A model generated the notes under the pieces. It was not told where the DNA came from. It searched no databases and worked only from the letters and a program-made list of their open reading frames with translations. This document shows positions 43,857-52,280 of a stretch of 64,000 nt of DNA, in pieces. Positions within the stretch are counted from its first letter, which is position 1; every line of letters starts with the position of its first letter. Source of the stretch: Pontibacter burrus (GTDB taxonomy: Bacteria; Bacteroidota; Bacteroidia; Cytophagales; Hymenobacteraceae); NCBI RefSeq assembly GCF_010686685.1, contig NZ_JAAGWD010000008.1, positions 62,001-126,000 of the forward strand, given 5' to 3'. The position numbers and the translations under genes were made by a program.

Positions 43857-44717
43857 ATGAAAAAATTAGTACTCGCCGCTTTACTGCTGGCAGGAAGTTA
43901 CGTTACACCTGCCGAAGCTCAAAAACAAGCTCAGAAAGAAAAACAGGCACAGGTTATGCTGCTGGGCACCTTCCACTTCTCGCACCGCAACCTCGATGTC
44001 ATCAAAACTGAAAAGGAGGATCAGATGGACGTGATGACACCCGAAAGTCAGCAGGATATACAGAAAATTACGGGCAAACTGGCAAAGTTCAAGCCTACCA
44101 AAATTGCTATCGAAACCTTCCCGGAAGAGCAGGCAAAAGTAGACTCGCTGTACCAGGCTTACCTGGAGGGCCGCTACGAGCTGAAGGCAGATGAGATCGA
44201 TCAACTGGCGTTCCGGCTGGCAAAGCAACTGGGGCATAAACGCGTGTACTGCATCAACGCCTGGGGCGACCTGGATACCTTTGTGAAGCCCGGAGCCAAA
44301 AATTTTGATGTGCGTGACGATAAGAAAGAGCGCTTAGAAAAGTTCTGGACCTACATGCAGGCCAAAACGAAAGAGCGTGGCAAAATTGACGATGCCATTT
44401 ATAACCAGAAAGGCACCCTCTACGAAGTACTTCTGAAGTACAACAATCCCGAAAACATCCGTCGCAAGCACGAGAACTATTTCCGGGACGCCTTTCAGTA
44501 TGAAGAGCAACCATACGACTATACAGGTGTAGATTGGTACAATGCCAGCTGGTTCAGCCGCAACCTGCGCATTTTCCGCAACATCCAGCGCATCACCGAA
44601 AGCCCTGACGACCGCATTCTGGTCATTTATGGGGCTGGGCATTTAGCTACTATTCAGCAGGCTGTTGAAAGCTCTCCTACACACAGGTTAGTCTCTGCAC
44701 ATAAGTTGCTGAAGTAA
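43857..44717 (+). CDS. DUF5694 protein, TraB/GumN-like, exported
   Basis: 286 residues from ATG at 43857. Signal peptide ends near PAEAQ. The core has TraB/PrgY/GumN-like landmarks: VMLLGTFHFSHRNLD, PTKIAIETFPEE, and near the C-terminus DDRILVIYGAGHLATIQQAV. These positions (GxxH, E, GxGH) correspond to the metalloprotease-like Tiki/TraB fold, so hydrolase activity is possible but unproven. Divergent from the HMA-AraC regulator gene. Confidence 0.82.
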   Translation: MKKLVLAALLLAGSYVTPAEAQKQAQKEKQAQVMLLGTFHFSHRNLDVIKTEKEDQMDVMTPESQQDIQKITGKLAKFKPTKIAIETFPEEQAKVDSLYQAYLEGRYELKADEIDQLAFRLAKQLGHKRVYCINAWGDLDTFVKPGAKNFDVRDDKKERLEKFWTYMQAKTKERGKIDDAIYNQKGTLYEVLLKYNNPENIRRKHENYFRDAFQYEEQPYDYTGVDWYNASWFSRNLRIFRNIQRITESPDDRILVIYGAGHLATIQQAVESSPTHRLVSAHKLLK

Positions 44718-44766
44718 AACCGCACTATAGCAGTGGCGTCAGGTTCTGAAACGACAACAGCCATTT

Positions 44767-44804
44767 AAAAAAGCCGCTCCACCTAAAATGGAGCGGCTTT
44801 TTTT
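44767..44804. terminator. Intrinsic terminator after the DUF5694 gene
   Basis: AAAAAAGCCGCTCCA / TGGAGCGGCTTTTTTT with a CCTAAAA loop; also fits the convergent lipoprotein fragments. Confidence 0.84.
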
Positions 44805-44822
44805 GTTTCAAGTAATGAACTG

Positions 44823-45630
44823 CTACCTGCTGGTATAGATATACTGGATATTTTCTACTGAGCTATCTTCAAAAGTTCTGACTGCTGTTATTGGGTACCC
44901 ACCTTCATTGTAAATAAAGGTAGACGTATAGCTTTCACCCATTTTCTGGTTGAGGATAACATCTTTTACTTCGTTGCTCAGAATATTATGCGGGGTCAGG
45001 AGAGGTTCGGGCACTACTTCGTATGCGTAAAATTCCATTGAGATCTGGTGTTGCAGAAAAGGCAAGCTTCCTTTAAAAGTATCGGTAGTGATAGAATACT
45101 CCTTGTTTTCAGTTCCTGAAGAATCTACCTTCTTTATTTTCACCGTGTTATTAGCTGCATAAGGTATACACATGTGTGCTTATCTGTGATATGATTCTTC
45201 CTCTTTGCCGGTATGTGCTTAGTTGTATCAACTGGCCAGTATTATCGTAAAAAAACTCCTGAATTGAAGTATCTGACCATAAATTCCTTTTTACAATTTT
45301 ATCTATTTGGCCTTTGGCATTGTAGGTAATGGTCCAGGTTGTGCCTGAGCTATTCGCAGCATACGTTAACCTACCCTGCGAGTCATAGTCTATAGTTGTA
45401 GTTCCTATTTCATCTGTCCCTTTTCTAACGGTAGCACCATCAATCGACACAATCTGATCCTTTTCATTGTATATATAGGTTAAATCTATGTTCAGGTAGC
45501 CGCCATCGGGTAAGGTGGTCTGAGATTTTTTGTAACGCAGTAGGTAGGTTCTCTCCGGAGCCGGTTCATCTTTAGAACAGCCGCCAAACACGAACAGCAA
45601 GGCAAGCAGCAAGAGTAGTTTTGTTTTCAT
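44823..45630 (-). pseudogene. YD-repeat-like lipoprotein gene split by a frameshift
   Basis: Two overlapping reading frames look like one gene. 45630-45151 encodes a lipoprotein leader (LLFVFGGCSKDEP, Cys18) and repeats such as DLTYIYNEKDQIVSIDGATV, TTIDYDSQGRLTYAANS, TWTITYNAKGQIDKIV and EFFYDNTGQLIQLSTY. It stops after ISTHVYTLCS. The next frame (45173-44823) continues the same style: AANNTVKIKKVDSSG, TSTFIYNEGGYPITAVRTF. The shift lies around 45151-45173. Full length would be about 265 residues. It may be a true mutation or a sequencing error. Surface-exposed role presumed. Confidence 0.72.
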
Positions 45631-46220
45631 GAGGGGTTATAGTTTGATTGCTATAGTTAATAAGACTGCAAAAGTGCCATATCTCCCTAAAGCAAAACCT
45701 GTTGTGGTTAGAGCATACCTTAGAAAGGGTGTATAAATATCGCTAAATTTTAATACACTACAACTGAACACGATAGCCAAACATGAAAGCAAGACATGCC
45801 TCTACCCCTGCCCAAACGACAGTTAACTTCTTCTTCCGCTGGAAAGCTTATGGCACTCAGGCACGCGCGAAATAACAACTGTTTTAAAAGTGCTGAACGA
45901 GCAATTGGGTATGAACGCCTATAACAGATTGGCAGCTCGCTGCAAACGCATTATGGCCCGGGCTTATCAAGATAAACCGAAAAATAGCAATGTGTAAAGT
46001 AAAAGCATCTGTATCCCCCCTTCGTCATCTTGAGTACAGGGAGCGGCTGAAGTAGCATGCGGGAAATCTGGAGTTATATCACATTCAATACCCAAAACAT
46101 CGTAACCGAACAAAGCTAAGGTTAGGCCTATGGGGCTGCTGCTATGCGGTTTGTATGCAAATTGCAGGCAAATAAAAAAGCACTTACTACGAATAAACGA
46201 TGTAAGTGCTTGATCTTAAG
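45631..46220. other. Gene-free region upstream of the tRNA
   Basis: No confident gene. An open stretch at about 45825-46000 would read LWHSGTREITTVLKVLNEQL... followed by NAYNRLAARCKRIM, without a good start; it could be a gene remnant but I cannot identify it. 46015-46070 resembles the TCATCTTGAG-type dispersed modules of this genome. A terminator for the tRNA lies at 46171-46211. Confidence 0.5.
46171..46211 (-). terminator. Terminator of the tRNA transcript
   Basis: AAGCACTTAC (46179-46188) pairs with GTAAGTGCTT (46202-46211); on the minus strand the stem leads into TTTTTTATT. Confidence 0.75.
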
Positions 46221-46294
46221 TGGGCCCAGCTGGAATCGAACCAGCCACCTACTGATTATGAGTCAGTTGCTCTAACCGAATGAGCTATAGGCCC
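46221..46294 (-). tRNA. tRNA with CAT anticodon (Met or lysidine-modified Ile2)
   Basis: 74 nt. Acceptor GGGCCTA/TGGGCCC (one G-T pair), D-arm GCTC/GAGC, anticodon arm ACTGA-CTCATAA-TCAGT, T-arm GCTGG-TTCGATT-CCAGC. Anticodon CAT. It lacks a T/R-loop sign of initiator tRNA (no three G-C pairs at the anticodon stem base), so it is an elongator Met tRNA or tRNA-Ile2. The discriminator is A; the 3' CCA is not encoded (CTT follows). Confidence 0.92.
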
Positions 46295-46376
46295 GTTCCC
46301 TGTTATCAGAAACCCTTTAAAAGCGCTTCCTTTGATTTGGGAGTGCAATTCTACATATTTGTATCGAGATTTTCAA

Positions 46377-47030
46377 ATGCAACCCAAAAATTTTTCTGTG
46401 GAATTACAAAATATCAAAAACATCATCTTCGATCTGGGCGGAGTGATCATTAACATAGATTACCAAAAGAGTTTACATGAGCTGCTGAACTATAGCAAGA
46501 CCGGTACAGCCATGGAGTTTACCCAGAAAGCACAGTCTCGCCTGTTTGATTTGTATGAGACCGGCGAGAGCACTTGCCAGCAGTTCCGCGACAGCTTGCG
46601 CCAGGAATACAACCTGACAGCTACCGACGAAGAAATTGATGCCGCCTGGAACGCCATGCTGCTCGACATCCCAAAGGAGCGCATTGAGCTGCTGCAGGAA
46701 CTGGGCAAAAAGTACCGGCTTTTCCTGCTGAGCAACACCAATGCCATTCACCTCAAAAAGTTTAACGAGATAGTAGCAGAAAGCTTCACCATCCCGAACC
46801 TGGACTCGCTGTTTGAGCAAAGCTACTACTCGCATCTGGTAGGGAAGCGCAAACCCGATGCCGCTATTTTTGAGCTGATACTGGAACAGAACGGCCTGAA
46901 CAAAGCTGAAACCTTGTTTATTGACGACAGCATACAGCATATTGAAAGCGCGCGTAAAGTAGGCCTGCATACACTGCATCTGCAGCCACCGCTAACTATA
47001 AACCAGTTCTTCAAGGATGAGGTTAACTAA
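46377..47030 (+). CDS. HAD-superfamily phosphatase (subfamily IA, YihX-like)
   Basis: 217 residues from ATG at 46377; the longer frame begins inside the tRNA leader. Motif I IIFDLGGVIINID with two catalytic aspartates reduced to D-x-G-G-V form typical of the YihX/acid phosphatase group, motif II FLLSNTN, motif III Lys in GKRKPDAAIFE, and motif IV FIDDSIQHIE. Acts on small phosphorylated metabolites such as sugar phosphates or FMN; substrate not determined. Overlaps the M50 protease gene by 14 bp, so they are probably co-transcribed. Confidence 0.88.
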   Translation: MQPKNFSVELQNIKNIIFDLGGVIINIDYQKSLHELLNYSKTGTAMEFTQKAQSRLFDLYETGESTCQQFRDSLRQEYNLTATDEEIDAAWNAMLLDIPKERIELLQELGKKYRLFLLSNTNAIHLKKFNEIVAESFTIPNLDSLFEQSYYSHLVGKRKPDAAIFELILEQNGLNKAETLFIDDSIQHIESARKVGLHTLHLQPPLTINQFFKDEVN

Positions 47031-48309
47031 ACAGCAGCGGCAGTATGGCCTGCATTTGCTCCTGTTTATAGTTACCTTAATTACCACAACTATAGCCGGC
47101 GCAGAATGGATGACGGGCAAGCTGTTTTTCCTGGGGCCGGAGAGCTTTACCTGGACCGGTAGCCTTACTTGGGCTGAACTGCTGGCCGGGCTCTACTTTT
47201 CGGTGCCTTTCCTGGGTGTGCTTACCGTGCATGAGTTTGGGCATTATTTTACGGCCAGGTACTATAAAACGCGTGTCACGCTGCCCTACTACATACCGCT
47301 CTGGTTTGGCATAACGGCTGCCATTGGCACCATGGGGGCATTTATCCGCATCAAGAGCCGCATTTACTCGCGCCAGGAGTTTTTTGATATTGGGATTGCC
47401 GGCCCGTTAGCTGGGTTTATAGTTGCGATTCCGCTTTTATGGTATGGGTTTACGCATTTGCCTGCCCCCGAGCATATCTTTACCATCCATCCGGAGTTCC
47501 AGCAATACGGTCTCGATTATGCCAGGTATGTGTATGATCAGAACCTGGGCAATTTCTCGCTGGGTAAAAACCTGCTGTTCGTATTCTTTGAGCAATACGT
47601 AGCAACAGACCCAGCCCTGGTGCCAAATGCTTACGAGATCATTCATTACCCGCTGCTGTTTGCTGGCTACCTGGCACTGTTTTTCACGGCGCTAAACCTG
47701 CTCCCGATCGGGCAGCTGGATGGCGGACATATACTGTATGGTTTGCTGGGTTATAAACGCTTTAACAGGCTCTCCCCTATATTTTTTGCCCTGTTTATAC
47801 TATACGCCGGCCTGGGAGTCGTATCGCCGCACAGCACGCCGCTGTGGTCCGATGAGCTGATGATTTTCTTTGTGCCGTTCACCTACTGGGCCTTCCGAAA
47901 GCTGATTGCTGACAGACGAAAAAGCCTGTTTGGCGCATTGCTCATGCTGATGCTGCAGTACACCCTTGCCACTGTTTTACCCGACTGGGCCGGCTATTTC
48001 TGGATCTGGCCGACTTACGCCCTGTACCTGGTATTTGTGTTGCAGCCTGCAGTTCCGAAGCTCCGATTTGCGTTGTATGCGGCCGCTGTACTCCTTATAG
48101 TTCAGTTCCTGATCTCGTTCCTGTTTCCGGAAGCAGATGGCTATAGTGGCTGGTTACTGTTTGGACTGGTGCTCTCCAGGATCATGGGGATTTTTCACCC
48201 GTCCTGCCCTAACGAGAGACCGCTCACGCCTTTGCGGAAGGTGTTGGGCATTATCGCATTCATCATCTTCATTCTCTGCTTTACGCCTACACCATTCGTT
48301 ATAGAATAA
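47017..48309 (+). CDS. Site-2-protease-like (M50) integral membrane metalloprotease
   Basis: 430 residues, about eleven membrane helices. Zinc motif HEFGH in VLTVHEFGHYFTARYYKTRVTLPYYIPL and the second-site motif NLLPIGQLDGGH. These are the two parts of an S2P active site. The family cleaves within membranes, often releasing regulators. The long extra C-terminal hydrophobic region is seen in the plant EGY-like and bacterial relatives. Ends just before a terminator. Substrate unknown. Confidence 0.9.
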   Translation: MRLTKQQRQYGLHLLLFIVTLITTTIAGAEWMTGKLFFLGPESFTWTGSLTWAELLAGLYFSVPFLGVLTVHEFGHYFTARYYKTRVTLPYYIPLWFGITAAIGTMGAFIRIKSRIYSRQEFFDIGIAGPLAGFIVAIPLLWYGFTHLPAPEHIFTIHPEFQQYGLDYARYVYDQNLGNFSLGKNLLFVFFEQYVATDPALVPNAYEIIHYPLLFAGYLALFFTALNLLPIGQLDGGHILYGLLGYKRFNRLSPIFFALFILYAGLGVVSPHSTPLWSDELMIFFVPFTYWAFRKLIADRRKSLFGALLMLMLQYTLATVLPDWAGYFWIWPTYALYLVFVLQPAVPKLRFALYAAAVLLIVQFLISFLFPEADGYSGWLLFGLVLSRIMGIFHPSCPNERPLTPLRKVLGIIAFIIFILCFTPTPFVIE

Positions 48310-48315
48310 AAAACA

Positions 48316-48352
48316 AAAGCCGGTGCTACTTACCAAGAGTAGCACCGGCTTT
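48316..48352. terminator. Bidirectional terminator after the M50 gene
   Basis: AAAGCCGGTGCTACT / AGTAGCACCGGCTTT with a seven-base loop. Confidence 0.84.
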
Positions 48353-48374
48353 CTATAGTTTGGGTATCGCTAAC

Positions 48375-48416
48375 TTAAGCCTGGTACCCCTGAACTTAAG
48401 CCTGGTACCCCTGTAT
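48375..48416. repeat. Tandem duplication covering the end of the rhodanese gene
   Basis: Two copies of a ~20-bp unit containing CTTAAGCCTGGTACCCCTG lie head to tail. The unit encodes the last residues and stop codon (GYQA-stop) of the rhodanese gene, so a second identical tail and stop follows the real one. Confidence 0.75.
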
Positions 48417-48698
48417 ACCGCCCAGCAGGTTACGCACATTGGTAAAGCCCTGCTGCTGTAAAAAAGCCTTCGCCGACGTAGAGCGTGCACCAGATTTGCA
48501 ATGCACAATTACTTCCTGCTCTTTCAGGTCTTCCAGGTCTTCGATGCGCTGTGGCAACGTACCAAGCGGAATGTTCTGTGCGCCGGCAATATTGCTCTCC
48601 TGGTATTCCCAGTCTTCGCGCACATCAATAATTATAGGAGTTTCGCCATTGTTAAGGCGTGTTTTTAATTCTTCAGCGGTGATGTCTGTGGTGATCAT
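48396..48698 (-). CDS. Single-domain rhodanese
   Basis: 100 residues. The catalytic loop is CKSGARS with Cys67 (VIVHCKSGARSTSAKAFL), in the PspE/GlpE-like arrangement; IIDVREDWEYQESNIAGAQNIPLG is the usual rhodanese core. Sulfur transfer in the cytosol (thiosulfate sulfurtransferase or persulfide carrier). Overlaps the T9SS cargo gene by 4 bp, so the two are coupled. Confidence 0.92.
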   Translation of the reverse strand: MITTDITAEELKTRLNNGETPIIIDVREDWEYQESNIAGAQNIPLGTLPQRIEDLEDLKEQEVIVHCKSGARSTSAKAFLQQQGFTNVRNLLGGIQGYQA

Positions 48699-50512
48699 AG
48701 TGTTAGTATTATTTTTCGGGTAATGATAGTTTTGCCTGTGTCGATCCGGAAGGTATACATACCAGATGGCAGATGACGCAAATCTACACTATTTAGCTGA
48801 GCATTTCGCTGTTGTGTATGCACCTGCCTGCCAGTTACATCAAATACAGTTATAGTTTTGTATAGACCATCTACCTGCACCCTACCATTGGCTGGATTCG
48901 GGTAAAGGATTATAGTTGCAGCGGCCGGGTCTTCGTCTTCTATTCCAAGTGCCTGGCCGGTCATTAGCGGACGCATCATAACTGCGCCTTCCAGATAGGT
49001 ATCGGCTTGCCAGTTGGTCTGGCTGGTCCACAAAAAGCGGGTACCGGGTGCATTACTGTTCCGGTCAAAACCGAAGTTAATGAACTGGTTCGCAGGCTGA
49101 CTCCAGCCCAGGTAAAAGATGCCATCAACCGGTACCGGCTGGTTTAGGGCTACTTCGTAAAATTCATTCTCATTGGCAGTATACTGAACCTCAAAGGTCT
49201 GCTGGTGCAGCACGCGCCCTGGCAGCCCTGCATTATCTTCCCAGATACGCACAGAAATTGTTCTGCCTTCGTGTAGTGGCAGAATTCTTGGGAAGTAAAT
49301 CTTAAAACCACGAACCTGATCGGCACGATTCAGTTCGAAACGCATGGCTACCTGTGTCACATTTCCATTGGCCAGAAAAGCAAAACCTGCTTCGGCGGTA
49401 CCGTCGTCATAAGCATAATAATCGGCGAAGGTAGTGCGTCGGAAAGTGGTATCGTTGGCTGCCTGTAAGGGGTTTTGTTCTTCGGTATTCAGCCGGATGC
49501 CGTGCAGTAAAGTAAAACCGGTTGAGGGTAGTGACAGGTTACTGACGCGAGGCGTACCTACGATTTCGTATTGCCTGGCATTAGGCGGAACAAGAGCCTG
49601 CCCGATCAAAAAAGTGTCTACTGTAGCCGTTCCATCGCGTTTCACAAAACCACTCCAGCTAATGGCGGCCGGTACATTGCCCAGGTTGTTCAGCGTTGCC
49701 GAAACCGTATCGGCCAGGGCAGCTTCCGGGTTCTCCAGAAACTGGTGCACCGGCATGGCGGTATAGTTGCGTAACAATGGCGAAACAGTTCTGCTTATGC
49801 CGATATCTCCGGTCGTGTTCTGGCCTTTGCGTCGGTTTCTGTTCAGCTCTACATAATCCAGGTTCCAGATATCAAGCAGGCCGCTGCGCAAGCCGTTATT
49901 CCGGAAGCGGAACTGAAATCCATCGTGAAAATACCTTGTCTCTTTAACTCCTATAAACACCTGCGCAAAATCAGTGGCCTGGCCAGTTGCGTTTTGCCGC
50001 CACACCTGCTGCCAGTTACCGCTGTTGTCTTTAAACTCCAGCACCATGTTAAAAGAATTTTCTGCAGTTCGATCGGGCACATCGCCTGCTCCACCGGCCT
50101 GCCAGTAAAAACTCAGGTAAACCGAATCTGAGGGTGCCAGTGCTCCCAGGCGGATGGGCTGTGAAGTAAGCGTATCAGAAGGGCCGGGTGTGGTTGCGCC
50201 AGCCATGTAAGGCTGACCAGCCGCATTCAGCCCGTCGAAGGTTGCTACATTTTTAGTAACCGGTGCTACCGCATAACGGTTGTTCACAAATACGCCACCA
50301 TTAATCCAGCGGCCTGGGTCGGGAGTACCGGTAACAGTTGCAAAATCATCGAAGAAGGGTAAGCTAACTGCTGCTTCAGAGGCTGCGCTGCGCTGCGTAA
50401 CTATAGTTTTCTGCTGCCGCTGTTCTGTTGTTAATGGCACTAAAACAGCCTGCGACAATGCCGCAAAGCTATAGTTGCAAAGTATAAAAACGAGCAGCAG
50501 AATTTTCTTCAT
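48695..50512 (-). CDS. Secreted protein with type IX secretion C-terminal signal
   Basis: 605 residues. Signal peptide (LLLVFILCNYSFAALSQA). Middle part is a beta-rich ectodomain (SFYWQAGGAGDVPD..., RFRNNGLRSGLLDIWNLDYVELNR). The last ~75 residues form a T9SS sorting domain: TIILYPNPANGRVQVDGLYKTITVFDVTGRQV...NSVDLRHLPSGMYTFRIDTGKTIITRKIIL. Expected to pass the outer membrane through T9SS and be cleaved by PorU. The ectodomain is not recognised as an enzyme. Confidence 0.9.
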   Translation of the reverse strand: MKKILLLVFILCNYSFAALSQAVLVPLTTEQRQQKTIVTQRSAASEAAVSLPFFDDFATVTGTPDPGRWINGGVFVNNRYAVAPVTKNVATFDGLNAAGQPYMAGATTPGPSDTLTSQPIRLGALAPSDSVYLSFYWQAGGAGDVPDRTAENSFNMVLEFKDNSGNWQQVWRQNATGQATDFAQVFIGVKETRYFHDGFQFRFRNNGLRSGLLDIWNLDYVELNRNRRKGQNTTGDIGISRTVSPLLRNYTAMPVHQFLENPEAALADTVSATLNNLGNVPAAISWSGFVKRDGTATVDTFLIGQALVPPNARQYEIVGTPRVSNLSLPSTGFTLLHGIRLNTEEQNPLQAANDTTFRRTTFADYYAYDDGTAEAGFAFLANGNVTQVAMRFELNRADQVRGFKIYFPRILPLHEGRTISVRIWEDNAGLPGRVLHQQTFEVQYTANENEFYEVALNQPVPVDGIFYLGWSQPANQFINFGFDRNSNAPGTRFLWTSQTNWQADTYLEGAVMMRPLMTGQALGIEDEDPAAATIILYPNPANGRVQVDGLYKTITVFDVTGRQVHTQQRNAQLNSVDLRHLPSGMYTFRIDTGKTIITRKIILTL

Positions 50513-50569
50513 AGGAATGGGCAGTGTGTAAAGCTAAGAAGTTAGAAATTTATCGGTTAAATGCCAAGT

Positions 50570-51208
50570 TTACAACGTTGCGGTACCAGGTTTAGCACCT
50601 GTTTGCTGTATTTCTTTCAGGCCGCCCTGCTCGGTTAGCCAGTCTAGTAGCGTAATTAGTACATCCACATTCCAGCATTTGCTTAACTCGAGGTTCGTAA
50701 AAACTGCATGATCGGATTTACTGTTGAGCACCAGGCGGTTGTACATTTTCTCGTATACTAGGTCCTCCCAAGTAATCAGGAGTTGCTTTCTGCAGAGGTA
50801 TACGCCTTCGGCACTTACCTGACACTGTTCAAAATCTGCTGCTTTGCCGGCACGTAATGCATCTATACCCTGTTGCAGAATGTTGTCGGTTACCGGCTCC
50901 CAGACAGCATCTAGTATCTTGTTGCAAAGCTTTTTAAAGTACTTTTTCGAAAAGCCAAAAAAGCTCCTGAAAACAATGTCTAGCTGATCGTCGGGTGTTC
51001 TGAAACCGATATGGTAGCGCCTTCCGATCATGTAATGGTAAAACACCACCGGACTAACCCAATACAAAATGCCATTTATCTCCTTTATTCTTAATTGTTT
51101 GCCTTTAAAGCTGATGGTCTCAGCATCAATAACGAGCGGCGAATTCCGGCTTCCAAACGAGTGTAATTTTACCTGTTTATTTATACGCGGTTTTGCTGAA
51201 TCTGGCAT
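50570..51208 (-). CDS. Uncharacterised soluble protein
   Basis: 212 residues, no leader or membrane segment. The N-terminal half reads like a beta-rich domain (IDAETISFKGKQLRIKEINGILYWVSPVVFYHYMIGRRYHIGFR), followed by helical parts (SKKYFKKLCNKILDAVWEPV) and a C-terminal ELSKCWNVDVLITLLDWLTEQGG. A PH-like fold is possible but I do not recognise a family. Isolated between the T9SS cargo gene and a terminator. Confidence 0.7.
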   Translation of the reverse strand: MPDSAKPRINKQVKLHSFGSRNSPLVIDAETISFKGKQLRIKEINGILYWVSPVVFYHYMIGRRYHIGFRTPDDQLDIVFRSFFGFSKKYFKKLCNKILDAVWEPVTDNILQQGIDALRAGKAADFEQCQVSAEGVYLCRKQLLITWEDLVYEKMYNRLVLNSKSDHAVFTNLELSKCWNVDVLITLLDWLTEQGGLKEIQQTGAKPGTATL

Positions 51209-51285
51209 GGGCTGCTGACGGTTTGCTGCACAGCACTTGGTGTACGCAAAATTAGAAAACAGGTAACTATAAATCGGCTTAAAAC

Positions 51286-51317
51286 AGCAACGCCCGTCAT
51301 TTCTGGCGGGCGTTGCT
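51286..51317 (-). terminator. Intrinsic terminator after the PASTA gene
   Basis: AGCAACGCCCG / CGGGCGTTGCT with a 10-base loop. On the minus strand it is followed by GTTTTAAG. Confidence 0.75.
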
Positions 51318-51332
51318 ATATGTGCTCTTACT

Positions 51333-52109
51333 TTATTCTATCGTTTCGATGGGCTCTGAACCAGCCACCCACAGGTCTACCAGTTCTCCGACACGGATTT
51401 TGGCACCAACTTCGGCAAACGGACGCTGCTTTAGTACCGTACCATTTGGCTCGCCACTACCCTGCATATATAGAATGTTACCGATCTGCAGCCCCTGCCC
51501 TGCCAGCAGCACCGAGGCTTCATCTACAGGCATTCCCACTACATCCGGTACTTCAAACTCGGTGTTACCCAGACCATCTCCAACGTGCAGGTCTACTACA
51601 GAGCCTTTCGCTATACTTTCGCCGGGAGCTACTTCTTTGCCATTTACAAACTGCTTTAGCACGGCATTTTTCTGCAGGTCCGGCACTGGTGTGATCTTAC
51701 CTACTTTCAGGTCGTAGCTTTTCAGGATCAGCTCAGCATTCTTCACAGAGCCGTCAATCAGCTTCGGCATTTTGATCATCGGCGGATTTTTCATGTTCAC
51801 CGAGATGTAGATCTTGCGACCTTCCTTTACATGCGCACCCGGAGCCGGATCCTGGGTCAGGATCTCGAAGGGCTTGCGATCTGAGTTGTAGCTCGAGTCG
51901 TTGATGAAAAATCGCAGGTTCTGCTCTTCCAGAAAAGCTTCGGCATCGGGCAGCAGCATACCTGTAACTTTAGGCACCGGCACGCTCTCGCCATGGTTGG
52001 TAGACGAAGGCAGGTAAACATAGAAGAAGCCGATCACCAGCACCCCAACTATAACCGCCATAACAGCCAGATGCTTTAGTACATCGGCAAACGAATTCGC
52101 TTTTAACAT
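51333..52109 (-). CDS. PASTA-domain membrane-anchored protein
   Basis: 258 residues. One N-terminal membrane segment (LAVMAVIVGVLVIGFFYVYL), then three PASTA domains: VPKVTGMLLPDAEAFLEEQNLRFFIND, MPKLIDGSVKNAELILKSYDLKVG and VPDVVGMPVDEASVLLAGQGLQIG. PASTA domains bind peptidoglycan or muropeptides. There is no kinase domain. It lies downstream of the double D-Ala-D-Ala ligase gene on the same strand, a natural cell-wall pairing. Confidence 0.9.
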   Translation of the reverse strand: MLKANSFADVLKHLAVMAVIVGVLVIGFFYVYLPSSTNHGESVPVPKVTGMLLPDAEAFLEEQNLRFFINDSSYNSDRKPFEILTQDPAPGAHVKEGRKIYISVNMKNPPMIKMPKLIDGSVKNAELILKSYDLKVGKITPVPDLQKNAVLKQFVNGKEVAPGESIAKGSVVDLHVGDGLGNTEFEVPDVVGMPVDEASVLLAGQGLQIGNILYMQGSGEPNGTVLKQRPFAEVGAKIRVGELVDLWVAGSEPIETIE

Positions 52110-52189
52110 TTTTTAATTGCTGTATTGTTGATTGTTAAATTGTTGGGTCTACTATAGTCAAAGACGAAAATATTGCATCTCTACAATAA

Positions 52190-52280
52190 TCAACTATAAA
52201 TCAACTTTCTAACTTATACTTTTCTAACTTTCTAACTACAAGGACTCCTAAACTTTCTAACTCTTAAACTCCCAAACTAT
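52190..52280. repeat. Degenerate TTTCTAACT minisatellite between ligase and PASTA genes
   Basis: AACTTTCTAACT-like units recur (for example 52203-52215, 52220-52237, 52251-52263). A second cluster of the same unit lies at about 55694-55735. No hairpin; role unknown. Confidence 0.55.

Noticed and set aside
45825-46000. Possible small gene or recombinase remnant upstream of the tRNA
   Set aside because: No start codon in a good context, too short, and no motif that I can name.
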